A stretch of DNA of 64,000 nt from Pseudopedobacter sp037968815 (GCA_037968815.1 JBBKWF010000019.1:86616-150615); one strand, 5' to 3'. Numbered from the stretch's first letter, positions 34,900 to 44,981 are shown. Numbers and translations: made by a program. The notes: generated by a model not told the origin, from the letters alone.

Positions 34900-36018
34900 C
34901 TATTTTTTTAAGTCAAAATCACTTAAGATTTTTTTAATGAACTTTTCATAAGCATTTGCGTATTTCACCATTCCTAAATCAGAAGGATGAACCCCATCTA
35001 CAGTACTATTAATATCTAATCCAATATCCTCTGCGGTTAACAGATAGATATTTTTAATACCTTTTAATTGTAATCCATTAAAAATACTTTTCATCTGTTG
35101 GTTTATCTGGAGAAAAGGTTCTTGCTTATTTTTATTAATTAATGAAATAGTAGCATCAGAATGCTCTGTAAATATTATAGGTGTTTCCGCATGCTTCTTT
35201 CTGATAATCTCTACGGATCTCAATAACTTTTCTTTCAATTCCTTGGAGCTATAAACAGTAAGATTAGGCAAGCAGTCTAGGATAAAAACAGAAGTTTCTT
35301 GATTGGAAATTAGCTCTATAATCTCCGGTTCTAACCTGCCATTTGCTGAGAATCCTAGGTTTATAATAGGAATATCAAGCTTTCTATTGAGAATTGCAGT
35401 CCAAGCCATTCCAGCTCTAGATGCAGAGGCACCTTGCGCAATGGATGTACCATAAACAACTATATTTTTTTTATCGATATTTTTAGACTTAAAATTTGAT
35501 TCACTATCTACACCGATTTCAAACCAATTTAAAGTATTATACAATGGCAAGTACAACCTATACTCCTTAACTTTATTAAAATCTAACGTATCAAATGACA
35601 ACAACATAGTGTCACTACCGAGCTTTTTATAATTACCCCTAGCCCACTCCCACTCATTGTCATTAGTTAAAGCATATAAGTCTACGCCACTAACTCCTAT
35701 TAACGACATGTGCTTTAAAGCTAAATTTCCTTTTACAGAGTACCTGAAATTTATCACACTACTATTGCTTGTAAAAGCAATATAAAGACCTGCAGTGTTT
35801 TTTGACAACTCCCATATTTTAGGACGCACCAGTTCTTTTGCTATAAATGGTAATCTACTGTATTTGTCAATCAAAGAGTCAGGCCATAGTTTCCCTTGAA
35901 TACTTATATTATCATTTTTCTCAGGATTAATCCATCTAATTTCTTGCCCAATTACATATTGAGAAGAAAAAAGCACTATAAAAAAAAGCAACGTGATCGA
36001 CTTTATAATGAACTTCAT
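34900..36018 (-). CDS. SGNH/GDSL-type esterase with N-terminal beta-sandwich
   Basis: 372 residues with a signal peptide ending YVIGQ. An N-terminal beta-sandwich (about 45-175) precedes an SGNH hydrolase domain: nucleophile Ser in VVYGTSIAQGASASRAGMA, LGFSANGR (Gly/Asn oxyanion blocks), and the Asp-His pair in DGVHPSDLGM near the C-terminus. This two-domain layout is known in carbohydrate de-O-acetylases. It probably removes acetyl groups from the PUL's glycan. It is preceded by a terminator (36116-36156), so it likely starts a separate transcript. Confidence 0.85.
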   Translation of the reverse strand: MKFIIKSITLLFFIVLFSSQYVIGQEIRWINPEKNDNISIQGKLWPDSLIDKYSRLPFIAKELVRPKIWELSKNTAGLYIAFTSNSSVINFRYSVKGNLALKHMSLIGVSGVDLYALTNDNEWEWARGNYKKLGSDTMLLSFDTLDFNKVKEYRLYLPLYNTLNWFEIGVDSESNFKSKNIDKKNIVVYGTSIAQGASASRAGMAWTAILNRKLDIPIINLGFSANGRLEPEIIELISNQETSVFILDCLPNLTVYSSKELKEKLLRSVEIIRKKHAETPIIFTEHSDATISLINKNKQEPFLQINQQMKSIFNGLQLKGIKNIYLLTAEDIGLDINSTVDGVHPSDLGMVKYANAYEKFIKKILSDFDLKK

Positions 36019-36110
36019 TAATAAATGTATTTGTTATTAAAGTTTTGAAACCACTTTTTAGCATAATGATTTATGCGTGATTTAGCATGGCATTGGTAGA
36101 TCAGAAAGAA

Positions 36111-36156
36111 AAAAAGAACTTCCTATTATTATTTACTGATTAATAATAAGAAGTTC
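36111..36156 (-). terminator. Rho-independent terminator inside the PUL
   Basis: A 16-bp stem with one wobble/mismatch (36116-36131 with 36141-36156), followed on the minus strand by a run of T with one C. It lies 57 bases after the BNR/GLUG gene and splits the PUL into two transcription blocks. Confidence 0.8.
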
Positions 36157-36212
36157 CATCTTACAAGGAGTTTAAGTGATCTATTTCACTACCGTAAGTT
36201 AATTTTAATGAT

Positions 36213-38303
36213 TTATTTGACTTCCCATTTTAAAATTGGGAATCCGTCATTTTTATTCTGAGTATCAGCAATCCATGCATCACCTCCTTTATTTAAATTA
36301 CTAAGTGTTTTAACACTTTTTAAATCGGATGAAGATATTACAGTACCTTCATTATTATCTACATTTTCTTGCGTAAAAAAAGCTTGCTTAATGCTAGGTC
36401 CTGTTACGCCTAAAATACCTCCAATATTATTAAATCCAGCTATTGTAGATGATACATCACCAATATTGTAACTGTATAGTAGCGAACCTGTTTTAAAGTA
36501 TCCAGCTATACCACCAATGTATTTATTAGAGCTTGAAGAAGAGTTTAAAACTAGTGACCCTGTATTATAACAAGCTTCGATAAGGTTAGTGTTTACACCA
36601 TACCCCATAATACCCCCAACTTGTGAGGTCCCTTTTATATCAGCCTTATTATAAGAATTAGAAATAATGACATTATTGCCATATGCTACAATTCCTCCGG
36701 TAGTTCCACCTATTGTAATTGTACTTTCTCCAGCTATTCCCAAGTTACTTACACTACCATCTTTCATATACCCAAATAGGCCATTTGAAGTTTGTGTATT
36801 ATCGCTTCTGTTAATGTTAAGGTTGAGAACTCTAAATCCTCCCCCATCAATATTACCACTAAAAGGTCTGTTATTACTTGTGGTTATATACCAGCCGATT
36901 GGCATATAATTAAACCTATTTAAATCAATATCCTTAATGATTTTAAAGTATTTACCTTCGAAAGTATTTCCTTGGTATACTTGCTCTGCAAGGTAAACCA
37001 ATTGACCAGGGTGTGATAATAAAATGGGGTTTGCACTTGTATTACCTTTTCCGCTAGCATCATCAAACTTTTTAATTTCTCCATTCCAAGCTTTGTTAGG
37101 CAATAAGTGAAGCCACTTACCTGGTGTTGTAACAGTTTTATAATTTTCTATTTTATGAAATGTCATGAAGTTCGCGTTATGAAAATTATCTGCTCCTCCC
37201 ATTCCGTCATCATAAGCTGTACGAGAGGCAAATAAGATGTCATTACCATCAAAAATCCAATCTACGTATTGAAAACCTACATTTTCAGTATCATCATGGG
37301 CTAAAACAATTGCGCTAATTTCCCAAGATTCCAAATCTTTTGAACTGGTAAGTGCTAATACATTACGTATCCCACCAGCAGAACGATTACCTTCTTTAAA
37401 TTGTACTGGTGCATAATTAGTAAGCGACCAATACTTATTTGATACAGAGTCATATTTAATGGTGAACTTTGATGTTCCGCCCCAAAATTGGATTTTTTTA
37501 GCAGAACCAGGTTCTATTTTATTATCCGCAGATAAAGAGTAATATCCCGCGTAAATGCCCTCCATTGATGCCAAACGAGTGATACACTTCACCTTTCCAT
37601 CCTTACCCATTACCGCATTAGACTCTAGCCAGCCTGTTCCATCTATCCAAGCTGGTTTTTCCATTGACTCTGACTTTACCCAACTTGCTGAATTCAATAA
37701 ATCAGCACCTTGGGACGCAGAAACAATATAGGCCTTATTACCAGACATCCATTTATTGTTTAAATCCTTGTCATGAAACTCATAGGCTTTATAAATTCTT
37801 CCGTTAGCAAATAGTACTGCAGTAGAAGACCCATGTGCTGGTCCTCCCACTACTATTGTAGGAGAAGACCATGTTTTACCTTCATCATCAGACCCTCTAA
37901 TCACTAGATTTGGTCCATTACTTGTATCTGCACCCATTAGGTAGAGTTTGTTTTGATGATAAAACACACCCGACCAAACTGCACCCTGAACCGTAGATAT
38001 TTTAGTCCAAGTTGTCCCATTGTCCTTCGAAACAAAAATCTCTGTTTTATTAGAAAGACCTGTACCAAAAACATCATTAGAAGTTATGATATGACCATTC
38101 GGTAATTTAACTAAACTTGGAGTGCCTCGGTAAATACCAGAAGACTTTGGGCTATGTACAACCACGTTTCCAGGAACATTACTAAAACCTATAGGATTTC
38201 CTCCATTAGTACTTTTTTTACAACCTGCAGCTGTAATAAAAGGCACTATGAAAAGTAGAGACAGAAAAAGTCCAGCTCTCAATTTTTTAGTTTTTATCTG
38301 CAT
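36213..38303 (-). CDS. BNR sialidase-like propeller fused to GLUG-repeat region (copy 2)
   Basis: 696 residues; lipoprotein (ITAAGC, Cys28). Residues about 45-420 are the same BNR propeller as the two other copies, with Asp-box turns SKDNGTTWTKI and SDDEGKTWSSP, LESNAVMGKDGKVKCITR and FHNANFMTFHKI; the FRIP position is YRGTPS (58-63), with Arg shifted out of register. Residues about 440-696 carry GLUG-type repeats (NGLFGYMKDGSVSNLGI, GGIVAYGNNVIISNSYNKADI, GGIAGYFKTGSLLYSYNIGDV), likely a beta-helix that could bind the glycan or the cell surface. Its start overlaps the GH89 stop by 17 bases, so the two are translationally coupled. Confidence 0.83.
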   Translation of the reverse strand: MQIKTKKLRAGLFLSLLFIVPFITAAGCKKSTNGGNPIGFSNVPGNVVVHSPKSSGIYRGTPSLVKLPNGHIITSNDVFGTGLSNKTEIFVSKDNGTTWTKISTVQGAVWSGVFYHQNKLYLMGADTSNGPNLVIRGSDDEGKTWSSPTIVVGGPAHGSSTAVLFANGRIYKAYEFHDKDLNNKWMSGNKAYIVSASQGADLLNSASWVKSESMEKPAWIDGTGWLESNAVMGKDGKVKCITRLASMEGIYAGYYSLSADNKIEPGSAKKIQFWGGTSKFTIKYDSVSNKYWSLTNYAPVQFKEGNRSAGGIRNVLALTSSKDLESWEISAIVLAHDDTENVGFQYVDWIFDGNDILFASRTAYDDGMGGADNFHNANFMTFHKIENYKTVTTPGKWLHLLPNKAWNGEIKKFDDASGKGNTSANPILLSHPGQLVYLAEQVYQGNTFEGKYFKIIKDIDLNRFNYMPIGWYITTSNNRPFSGNIDGGGFRVLNLNINRSDNTQTSNGLFGYMKDGSVSNLGIAGESTITIGGTTGGIVAYGNNVIISNSYNKADIKGTSQVGGIMGYGVNTNLIEACYNTGSLVLNSSSSSNKYIGGIAGYFKTGSLLYSYNIGDVSSTIAGFNNIGGILGVTGPSIKQAFFTQENVDNNEGTVISSSDLKSVKTLSNLNKGGDAWIADTQNKNDGFPILKWEVK

Positions 38304-40515
38304 TATAGAAAGTACTTATTCGGTTAAAATACTTGTTACTTATTTTTAAAGACTCAGAGATTTCATTACCAACCGGTTTGTCTGAAAAAGGCATAGATGT
38401 ATTCACCCAGTTCCATTCCCATTCCTTAACTTTTTCATCTATCGCAGGCAGGTCAGGTGCAATGTTTTTTGCTTTAGCTTTATCAAGCTCTAGAAAAAAC
38501 ATTTCCCATCTTTTTTTATAAAAACTATTTAACATTCCAGACCATAATCTCCATGAATAATCATGAATCTTACTGTCTTTAGGGCCCCATGTAGTAATCA
38601 GGTTTTTAGCATTTTTCTCATATAGTAGTTCTTCATCTTTGTTAGTTGCCCAACTTTTTGCAGAATTAACCCATGTGCCTAATAAAAACTCTTTCCTTGT
38701 AGCCAATAAAGCATCCATGTCCTGAATTATTTCTATGAATTCATTAGAACGTTTTTTATAAGTAACAAAATCTTTATCTAGGTATGCTTTAACAAATAAC
38801 CTTTGTACAGTATCAGCATAATTGGCCAAAACTTGTCTGCTTACATCTACTAAGTCATACTTAAAACCATCATTGTTTTTGTATTCTTTTTGTGATTTAA
38901 TCATTAAGTCCCAAGCAGGGATTAAGTCCTTAGTATCATAAGGTTTATGAGTTTCTGTCCAGTTATTATCTTTATTAAAAGTAGGGCGCCCTGCTATAAT
39001 AGATGCTGTGGGACCGCCATGCTCTAAACCACCAGAGTAAACTGTTTTATATAATGCTTGCCAAGCTTTGTTTAGATCCTCAGAATACTTTCCGTACCTT
39101 CTTGTAATATAACCTTTCAACCATTTATTTATTTCAATAGGCTCTCTTCTCCAAACATTATCTAATAACAATTCATAAATTACTGGATTCTGTTCAATAG
39201 CTTCAGCAGTCATTCCCAAACCTACCATATTCCCAGATTTAGGATTATTTAAGGTGTTTGACGGACCGTTTGCTATTTCATCCATTCTGCCATACATCAA
39301 ATTATTTCCACCGAAATTATTTAACATACACCAAACCCATTGTTTACCGTAAAACGACTCCTTCTTTTCCCAAGCAGGACGGCATTCTGCCCAAAGATCA
39401 AGAATAATCATTCTATCATCTGGTACTGCATTTAAAAGAGCTTGCGTTTGAGTTGGCCCCCAAAAGTCTCTACCACTATAAACAAATATCCATCCTTGCA
39501 TTACCCAAGTTGCTTTGGGGTCTGCATTAGTCATGTTTTTATAAATTTTAGCAGAAATATCATTCAAATATAAACTGTCATTTGTTGGTGGTTTGTTCTC
39601 ATTAAATGTATCTGAAGAGTAGTAATGATCTGTACCAAAAGTAGCAATCATTTCTTTCATAAAATCAGTACCAATGGTTTCAAACATCTCATCCTGAGGG
39701 TCTAAAACATAAACCTCTGGATAATCTACCCACTGTGTTTTTCTTAATTTTGCTTCAGGAAATTTATCTTTAAACGTTGGTGGGACATGTCCGGTAAAAG
39801 CAGGAAGAATCGGTTTCATTCCTAAAGAACGCTCTCTCTCCAATATTTGCTTTTGCAAATCTTCATGTTTTTCCATGAAACTTTGAGGAAGTGGTCCGCC
39901 CCATCCATCAAGATTCCCCATCCAAAACCAGTTAAAGTATGCTGGACCGCTAAAAAAAGTACTTAAATCTTCATCAGTAAACCCTAAACGTTTGTAAACC
40001 CTATCCCAAATACTATTTTGACCAGTTAATGCTAAAGGCATATTTATACCATTTAAAGCCATAAAGTCAATCTCTTTCTGCCAGCGTTCCCAATTCCACC
40101 AACTCATAGAGTAGTTGAAAGTGCAGTAGTTAAAGTAATACCTATACTTATAAGGTGTGTCTTTAACAACTTTAACCTCCACTTTTGGTAAAGGGCTTGG
40201 GAAATTAAGGTTTGAACTATGCCAAGTAATGTGACAATTAGCATAATTTTTCAAATAGTAATTTAATGCACTTGCAACCGAAACCCCATTAGTGCCTCGC
40301 AAAATTATTTTTTCTCCTTTAGACTCTAACTCAAAGTAGTCTCTTTCTTTAGATTCTACTATTTCTACTACAAATACATCTGCAATCTCAGGGACAGTTC
40401 TTTTAATTAAAGCTTCTGCTGCTTCTTTCTGGGATTTTTTATCAACTTCAGTTGCATAACCGAATATAGATAGTGCAAGGAAAAAACCAATTAATGTTAC
40501 TTTTTTAAAACTCAT
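38287..40515 (-). CDS. GH89 alpha-N-acetylglucosaminidase
   Basis: 742 residues with a signal peptide (LIGFFLALSIFGYATE). Strongly NAGLU-like: a small N-terminal domain, then YRYYFNYCTFNYSMSWWNWERW, MALNGINMPLALTGQ, YFNWFWMGNLDGWGGPLP, SSDTFNENKPP with a candidate catalytic Glu, WVMQGWIF, and MVGLGMTAEAIEQNPVIYE with the second. The family removes terminal alpha-GlcNAc, known from heparan sulfate and from gastric-type mucin O-glycans. Size matches family members. It overlaps the following BNR/GLUG gene by 17 bases and sits 63 bases after the sialate O-acetylesterase gene. Confidence 0.95.
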   Translation of the reverse strand: MSFKKVTLIGFFLALSIFGYATEVDKKSQKEAAEALIKRTVPEIADVFVVEIVESKERDYFELESKGEKIILRGTNGVSVASALNYYLKNYANCHITWHSSNLNFPSPLPKVEVKVVKDTPYKYRYYFNYCTFNYSMSWWNWERWQKEIDFMALNGINMPLALTGQNSIWDRVYKRLGFTDEDLSTFFSGPAYFNWFWMGNLDGWGGPLPQSFMEKHEDLQKQILERERSLGMKPILPAFTGHVPPTFKDKFPEAKLRKTQWVDYPEVYVLDPQDEMFETIGTDFMKEMIATFGTDHYYSSDTFNENKPPTNDSLYLNDISAKIYKNMTNADPKATWVMQGWIFVYSGRDFWGPTQTQALLNAVPDDRMIILDLWAECRPAWEKKESFYGKQWVWCMLNNFGGNNLMYGRMDEIANGPSNTLNNPKSGNMVGLGMTAEAIEQNPVIYELLLDNVWRREPIEINKWLKGYITRRYGKYSEDLNKAWQALYKTVYSGGLEHGGPTASIIAGRPTFNKDNNWTETHKPYDTKDLIPAWDLMIKSQKEYKNNDGFKYDLVDVSRQVLANYADTVQRLFVKAYLDKDFVTYKKRSNEFIEIIQDMDALLATRKEFLLGTWVNSAKSWATNKDEELLYEKNAKNLITTWGPKDSKIHDYSWRLWSGMLNSFYKKRWEMFFLELDKAKAKNIAPDLPAIDEKVKEWEWNWVNTSMPFSDKPVGNEISESLKISNKYFNRISTFYNADKN

Positions 40516-40578
40516 TATTTTATACTAATAAAAACGAAAAGACTTAAATAATTTAAATTTATAAAGACACACTCAACG

Positions 40579-42003
40579 TTAGCGAGTGCTTTTCTTGATG
40601 ATACTCCAATTGTCAGTTCTAAAAGGTGGAATTGGAAGGTTTGCTTGATTGTATAAATTACCCTCGCTATATGCCTTAAAACAGTACCTAACAGATTTAG
40701 GTTCTGAAACTTTTTCAGACCAAACGATAAGATTATTACCTTCTATTTTTGTAGTTGCGGAGTAAAACACTTCGTCTTCTCCAGCTATCTCAACATCATT
40801 GACCTGTGACCCTGTTACCAACAATTTATTACAATTACTAAATTCCACAATTGCTTTTTCAGCATCTGTTTTAAAGGATTTGTATATAGACTCATCGTAA
40901 CTATTCTTTATCAGGTAAGTATTTGAAAGTGCTAATAATGCTAAACGGTTACCTACTTTTGTTTTATCGGGAGGGTGAACAGTTGATTCTGAACCTATAT
41001 CTACTGTAGAAATTATCCCCGTGTTTTTAACCGATTTTGATAGCTTCCTCTGATTCTCTCTAAAAAAAGCAGTGATATAAGCTTTATCTTTATCTGTTGG
41101 ATAAGTATATGGTGCAATTTCAACTGTATAAAAAGGTAAACTCTCATCTTTCCAATCTTGCCTCCAACTATCAACTAAAGCAGGGAACTGTTTTAAATAT
41201 GTACCTGGACCCATTCTGTTTGCCTCTCCCTGATACCAAATAAACCCTTTAATTTTATAGCCTTTTAATGGTGCTATCATGGTATTATACATTGTTGATG
41301 GACTGTTTTTTGAAAAAGGAATTTTCAACATCAAAAAACGATCGTTAATAGACTCTAAGCTGTTTCTACTCAGCCAAGATTCAATTCTAGTTCCTGATTT
41401 TGCAAGAACAATAATGCCTACAGGAACATTTAGTTCTTTCTGAAGTTTAGCAGCAAACTCATATCCAACTGCACTAAAATCCAAAACAGTACTCTCATTA
41501 GTTTCTTTCCACTCTCCTGTTATATTTTCTTGAGGTTCTTCAGAGATTGTTTCCGGTAACGTTAAGAACCTTATTTCTGGTTTACTTGAAGCCTGCGCAA
41601 CAATTTCCTCTTTATTTAATGTCGTTTGTCTTGCATCATACCCCCTTACCTTCATTGACATGTTTGATTGACCAGAGGCAATCCAAACCTCGCCTATTAA
41701 AATATTTTTCAATTCTAACACATCTCCATCATCAATTCTGATATTATATGGACCACCGGCTTTAGGTGTTTGGATTTCTACTGTAAAACGGCCATGCTTA
41801 TCCGATTTTGATTTATATGTAGTTTCGCTCCAATCTGTAGCAATATTGATTTTAGTACTCGGATTTGCTTTACCATAAATTGTAATTACTGCCGATTGTT
41901 GCAGAACCATATTGTCAGAGAACACCCTGTTTAGCTCTACTTTTGAATAAGCACTAAATATATTAAAGAATATAAATAGTAGACACAAACTCTTCTTCAT
42001 CAT
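40579..42003 (-). CDS. Sialate O-acetylesterase-type SGNH esterase
   Basis: 474 residues from the Met at 42003 (another Met at 42000 is equally possible; the frame extends four codons to 42015). The signal peptide (SLCLLFIFFNIFSAYS) is followed by a beta-sandwich (NMVLQQSAVITIYGKA) and the DUF303 esterase: nucleophile in IASGQSNMSM, WYQGEANRMGPG, and the Asp/His region STVHPPDKTKVGNRLALLAL. Family members remove O-acetyl groups from sialic acids or other acetylated sugars. Here a role in deacetylating the glycan before GH89 or BNR attack is likely. The 279-bp gap upstream (42004-42282) shows no gene. Confidence 0.9.
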   Translation of the reverse strand: MMKKSLCLLFIFFNIFSAYSKVELNRVFSDNMVLQQSAVITIYGKANPSTKINIATDWSETTYKSKSDKHGRFTVEIQTPKAGGPYNIRIDDGDVLELKNILIGEVWIASGQSNMSMKVRGYDARQTTLNKEEIVAQASSKPEIRFLTLPETISEEPQENITGEWKETNESTVLDFSAVGYEFAAKLQKELNVPVGIIVLAKSGTRIESWLSRNSLESINDRFLMLKIPFSKNSPSTMYNTMIAPLKGYKIKGFIWYQGEANRMGPGTYLKQFPALVDSWRQDWKDESLPFYTVEIAPYTYPTDKDKAYITAFFRENQRKLSKSVKNTGIISTVDIGSESTVHPPDKTKVGNRLALLALSNTYLIKNSYDESIYKSFKTDAEKAIVEFSNCNKLLVTGSQVNDVEIAGEDEVFYSATTKIEGNNLIVWSEKVSEPKSVRYCFKAYSEGNLYNQANLPIPPFRTDNWSIIKKSTR

Positions 42004-42282
42004 TGTTTTGTACATAAGTTTTATTGAATGTTAATTTTTATAGTTATTAATTTTTCAAAACATTAGAGTAAACTTATAGGGGTATAAAAACACTCCTTAA
42101 GTTTATATTTTTCGTAAACAAGCGATTCTATTAAAAGAATGAATCACGGCTTTTTTATTTTTTGAGATGATCATGTATCTAAAAATCACACAAACTCTTC
42201 GGAATCATCTGAGTTTCAATTTTTATCAAACAGAAGAATTTATGTGATTTTACTTATTCTATTTTAGTTTACAGTTTCACTA

Positions 42283-43452
42283 TTAATTTAATAGGTACTT
42301 AAACTCTTTTGCGGTTTTTACTTTTTTGTAATTCTTGATACGATGGAAGGTCATATAGTTAGAGTTATGAGCATTATCAGCTTCTCCAAACTCATCAGTA
42401 TACCCTGTTCGAGATATGAAGATGATGTCATCATTTTCGAACTGCCAATCAACATACTGAAATCCGTGATATTTAACATTCTCACTACCTAAAACAATAG
42501 CATTTGTTTTCCATTTATAAAGATCTTTAGACGATATAAGAGATAATACACTTCTCATTCCGCCTGCCCTCATTTTTGGTTTTCTCAATACTTCGGAAGG
42601 GTAATTTGTTAATGCCCAATATCTTTTAGTTTTTTCATCCCACATCACATTAAATTTAGTTGCTCCTCCTATAAAAGGTATAGATCCAACCGATGATTTT
42701 TCAACTTCACTATCAGATTTTAAAGAGTAGAAACCCGCAACATAACCTGATTCGTTTGCCGTTCTTACCACTCCCTTAATATGACCATCCTTGCCTAATA
42801 CTGCATTTGTTTCTAACCAACCCGTTCCATCAACCTCAGCTGGTTTAACTACTTCAGTGCTATACGTCCAGTTATCAGGTTTCATAAGATCTGAAGTTAA
42901 TGAAGCTGACATAATAAACGATTTGTTCTCTGACATCCACTTTTTCTTCTTGTTCTCTATACCTAAGTTTTCATACCCCTTGTAAATTCTTCCGTTATGA
43001 AAAACTACAGGTGTTGAAGAGCCATGAAAAAGTCCTTCTCTTAGAATGGAATGTGGAGACCATGTTTTACCAAAGTCGGTAGATTTTCTGATAGATAAAT
43101 TCCTGTCAGAACCTCTAACTCCTAAAAGATAGATGTCATTTTTAAGTATAAACAGACCCGCCCAAAAGGTATCTTCAAGTTTTGATAAAAAACTCCATGT
43201 TTCTCCTTTATCTGTAGACTTATAAACATGTGCGAATTCGGTAGTAATCTTTGGACCAAAAAAATCAAAAGACGCCAGGTAATCACCGTTGGGCAAAATA
43301 ACAATAGATGGTGTCCCTAAATATTTACCGCTACTCTTTGGGGAATGAGCAATAGTAACGCCTGGTACTTTTGTTTGTTGATTAGTACTTTCTTGAGCGT
43401 ATAAGTTTACACTCAAGATTAAAAAAAGCACTACAATTTTCAGTTTTATCAT
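42283..43452 (-). CDS. BNR-propeller sialidase-like glycosidase (copy 1)
   Basis: 389 residues with a signal peptide ending NLYAQ. Asp-box turns STDKGETWSFL and STDFGKTWSP, the WLETNAVLGKDGHIKGVVR segment, MRSVLSLISSKDLYKWK, and a HNSNYMTFHRIKNYKK end, all parallel to the other two BNR proteins; it is closest to the BNR half of copy 2 (both have AHSPKSSG/VHSPKSSG before Y-G-TPS). The FRIP position reads YLGTPS (44-49). Exported; no lipobox. It follows the LRR/T9SS gene by 107 bases with a stem-loop in between. Confidence 0.8.
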   Translation of the reverse strand: MIKLKIVVLFLILSVNLYAQESTNQQTKVPGVTIAHSPKSSGKYLGTPSIVILPNGDYLASFDFFGPKITTEFAHVYKSTDKGETWSFLSKLEDTFWAGLFILKNDIYLLGVRGSDRNLSIRKSTDFGKTWSPHSILREGLFHGSSTPVVFHNGRIYKGYENLGIENKKKKWMSENKSFIMSASLTSDLMKPDNWTYSTEVVKPAEVDGTGWLETNAVLGKDGHIKGVVRTANESGYVAGFYSLKSDSEVEKSSVGSIPFIGGATKFNVMWDEKTKRYWALTNYPSEVLRKPKMRAGGMRSVLSLISSKDLYKWKTNAIVLGSENVKYHGFQYVDWQFENDDIIFISRTGYTDEFGEADNAHNSNYMTFHRIKNYKKVKTAKEFKYLLN

Positions 43453-43502
43453 GACAATAGATTTCCATTACCGCTATTTTTAAGCGGGAAAAAATTAAAA
43501 TT

Positions 43503-43539
43503 AATCAGCACTATTTGAAATTATTCAATAGTGCTGATT
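43503..43539 (-). terminator. Stem-loop after the LRR/T9SS gene
   Basis: A 13-bp perfect stem (AATCAGCACTATT with AATAGTGCTGATT) with an 11-base loop, 21 bases after the stop codon, followed on the minus strand by an imperfect T-rich stretch. It may only partly terminate transcription into copy 1 of the BNR genes. Confidence 0.6.
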
Positions 43540-43559
43540 ACCTAAGAATTACCTTATGA

Positions 43560-44951
43560 TTAGTTCACTATTAGCTTTTTGGTATTAACTAAAACACCGT
43601 CTATATAAACTACTACATAAGTTGCTTTAGTTAGGTTAGATATATCTAAAGTTGTACTTGTTACTCCTTCTGGTACGTTTTGAGATACTACTTTAGCTCC
43701 ATTAATTGAATAGATACTAATGAATGCATTATCCGTTGAGGTAACTGGGTGGCTAATTTTAACCACACCGTCCAATACTGGGTTTGGATATAATTGAAAA
43801 CTAAGCACATCGTTATTTTGTATAACAACTAATTTACTATATGTGCTTTCTCCATCAATATCTATTTGGTTAAGTCTATAGTAAGAAGATCCATTTAAAG
43901 GTTGCTCGTCTATAAATGTGTAATTATTTACACCAGAAACATTTTTCGAAACAACATTACCAATTACAGTAAAAACACCTGCATCATCAGCTCTTTCAAT
44001 AGCAAACTCTTTTGTGTTGACCTCGCTATTAGTTATCCATTTTAAAGAAACTTCATTATTAAATTCCTTTAAAGCTCCTGTAAAAGAGGTTAGATTCAAA
44101 GGCAAAAGAGGGTCTCCAGTTACATCAACATTCCAGTTTTTAGCTGTAACCACAGGGGTATTACTAGCTAACGCACCTGGATTTGATGTAATTTTCAAAT
44201 TTACAGATCCAGGCATAGACCCTAAAGTTGGTAAGTCATCATATACACTATTCAATACGTTGAATGTAAACTCGTTTGCACTTATATTCACTGTAGTAAG
44301 TGCTGTATTATTTGACAGATCAATTGTAGTCATTCCATTACCAGCCACTAATAAAGACGTTAGTGCTGTATTTGTACTTACGTTAAGTGTGTTTAAACCC
44401 GTATTAGCAGATGCTGTTAAAGTTTTTAAAAGCGTATTGTTTGAAATGTCTAAAACAGTTAGCATGTTATTATTACAAGCAAGGGTCTGTAGCTTTGTAT
44501 TTGTGGATACATTCAGAACACTTAAGTCGTTGGTATGTATTCCTAAATATGATAGTTCGGTATTGTTACTTACATCAACAGACGAAATATTATTTCTACT
44601 TACATCAATAACTTTTAATCCAGGAAGATTTGAAATATCTACACCTGTTAAACCCTGACTAGTAATATTCATCCAAACTAAAGTACTACCATATATAAGT
44701 ACGTTACCTGAAGATTTCACAGTTCCAGTTATCTGGGTAGATCCTCCTGATGTTTGTGTAATACCAACAGGAACAGTAACCAATACACCATCACCCCAAT
44801 CCACATCAACTGTCCCTGCTGTTGATAATGCTGCCTTGATTAATAAGGTAGTCCCTACGGGTTTTGTGAAAACAACATTAGCAGGTTGCGCTATAGCATA
44901 ACTACTAATGCATAAAATAATAAAACTTAAAAAGAATAAAACTTTTCTCAT
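43560..44951 (-). CDS. LRR surface protein with T9SS type A sorting domain
   Basis: 463 residues. A signal peptide ends SYAIAQ; a PKD-like start has AGTVDVDWGDG; leucine-rich repeats of about 21 residues (LKVIDVSRNNISSVDVSNNT, LTVLDISNNTLLKTL, MTTIDLSNNTALTTVNI) run from about 115 to 245. A linker domain with VSLKWITNSEVNTKEFAIERA follows, then a typical C-terminal sorting domain from LYPNPVLDG (about 390) to KKLIVN. It should be exported by T9SS and attached to the surface. Position after SusD/DUF5017 fits a surface glycan-binding role. It is a paralogue of the upstream LRR gene. Confidence 0.88.
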   Translation of the reverse strand: MRKVLFFLSFIILCISSYAIAQPANVVFTKPVGTTLLIKAALSTAGTVDVDWGDGVLVTVPVGITQTSGGSTQITGTVKSSGNVLIYGSTLVWMNITSQGLTGVDISNLPGLKVIDVSRNNISSVDVSNNTELSYLGIHTNDLSVLNVSTNTKLQTLACNNNMLTVLDISNNTLLKTLTASANTGLNTLNVSTNTALTSLLVAGNGMTTIDLSNNTALTTVNISANEFTFNVLNSVYDDLPTLGSMPGSVNLKITSNPGALASNTPVVTAKNWNVDVTGDPLLPLNLTSFTGALKEFNNEVSLKWITNSEVNTKEFAIERADDAGVFTVIGNVVSKNVSGVNNYTFIDEQPLNGSSYYRLNQIDIDGESTYSKLVVIQNNDVLSFQLYPNPVLDGVVKISHPVTSTDNAFISIYSINGAKVVSQNVPEGVTSTTLDISNLTKATYVVVYIDGVLVNTKKLIVN

Positions 44952-44981
44952 AACTTGTTGTTTGTTTATTTAAATTAAAAA

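Noticed and set aside
42160..42282. Possible large hairpin between BNR copy 1 and the sialate O-acetylesterase gene (AAAATCACA ... TGTGATTTT)
   Set aside because: The arms are short and the loop is about 60 bases; no T tract.
44014..44658. A long plus-strand open frame opposite the LRR/T9SS gene
   Set aside because: It is the antisense of the leucine-rich repeats, with no signal or family resemblance.
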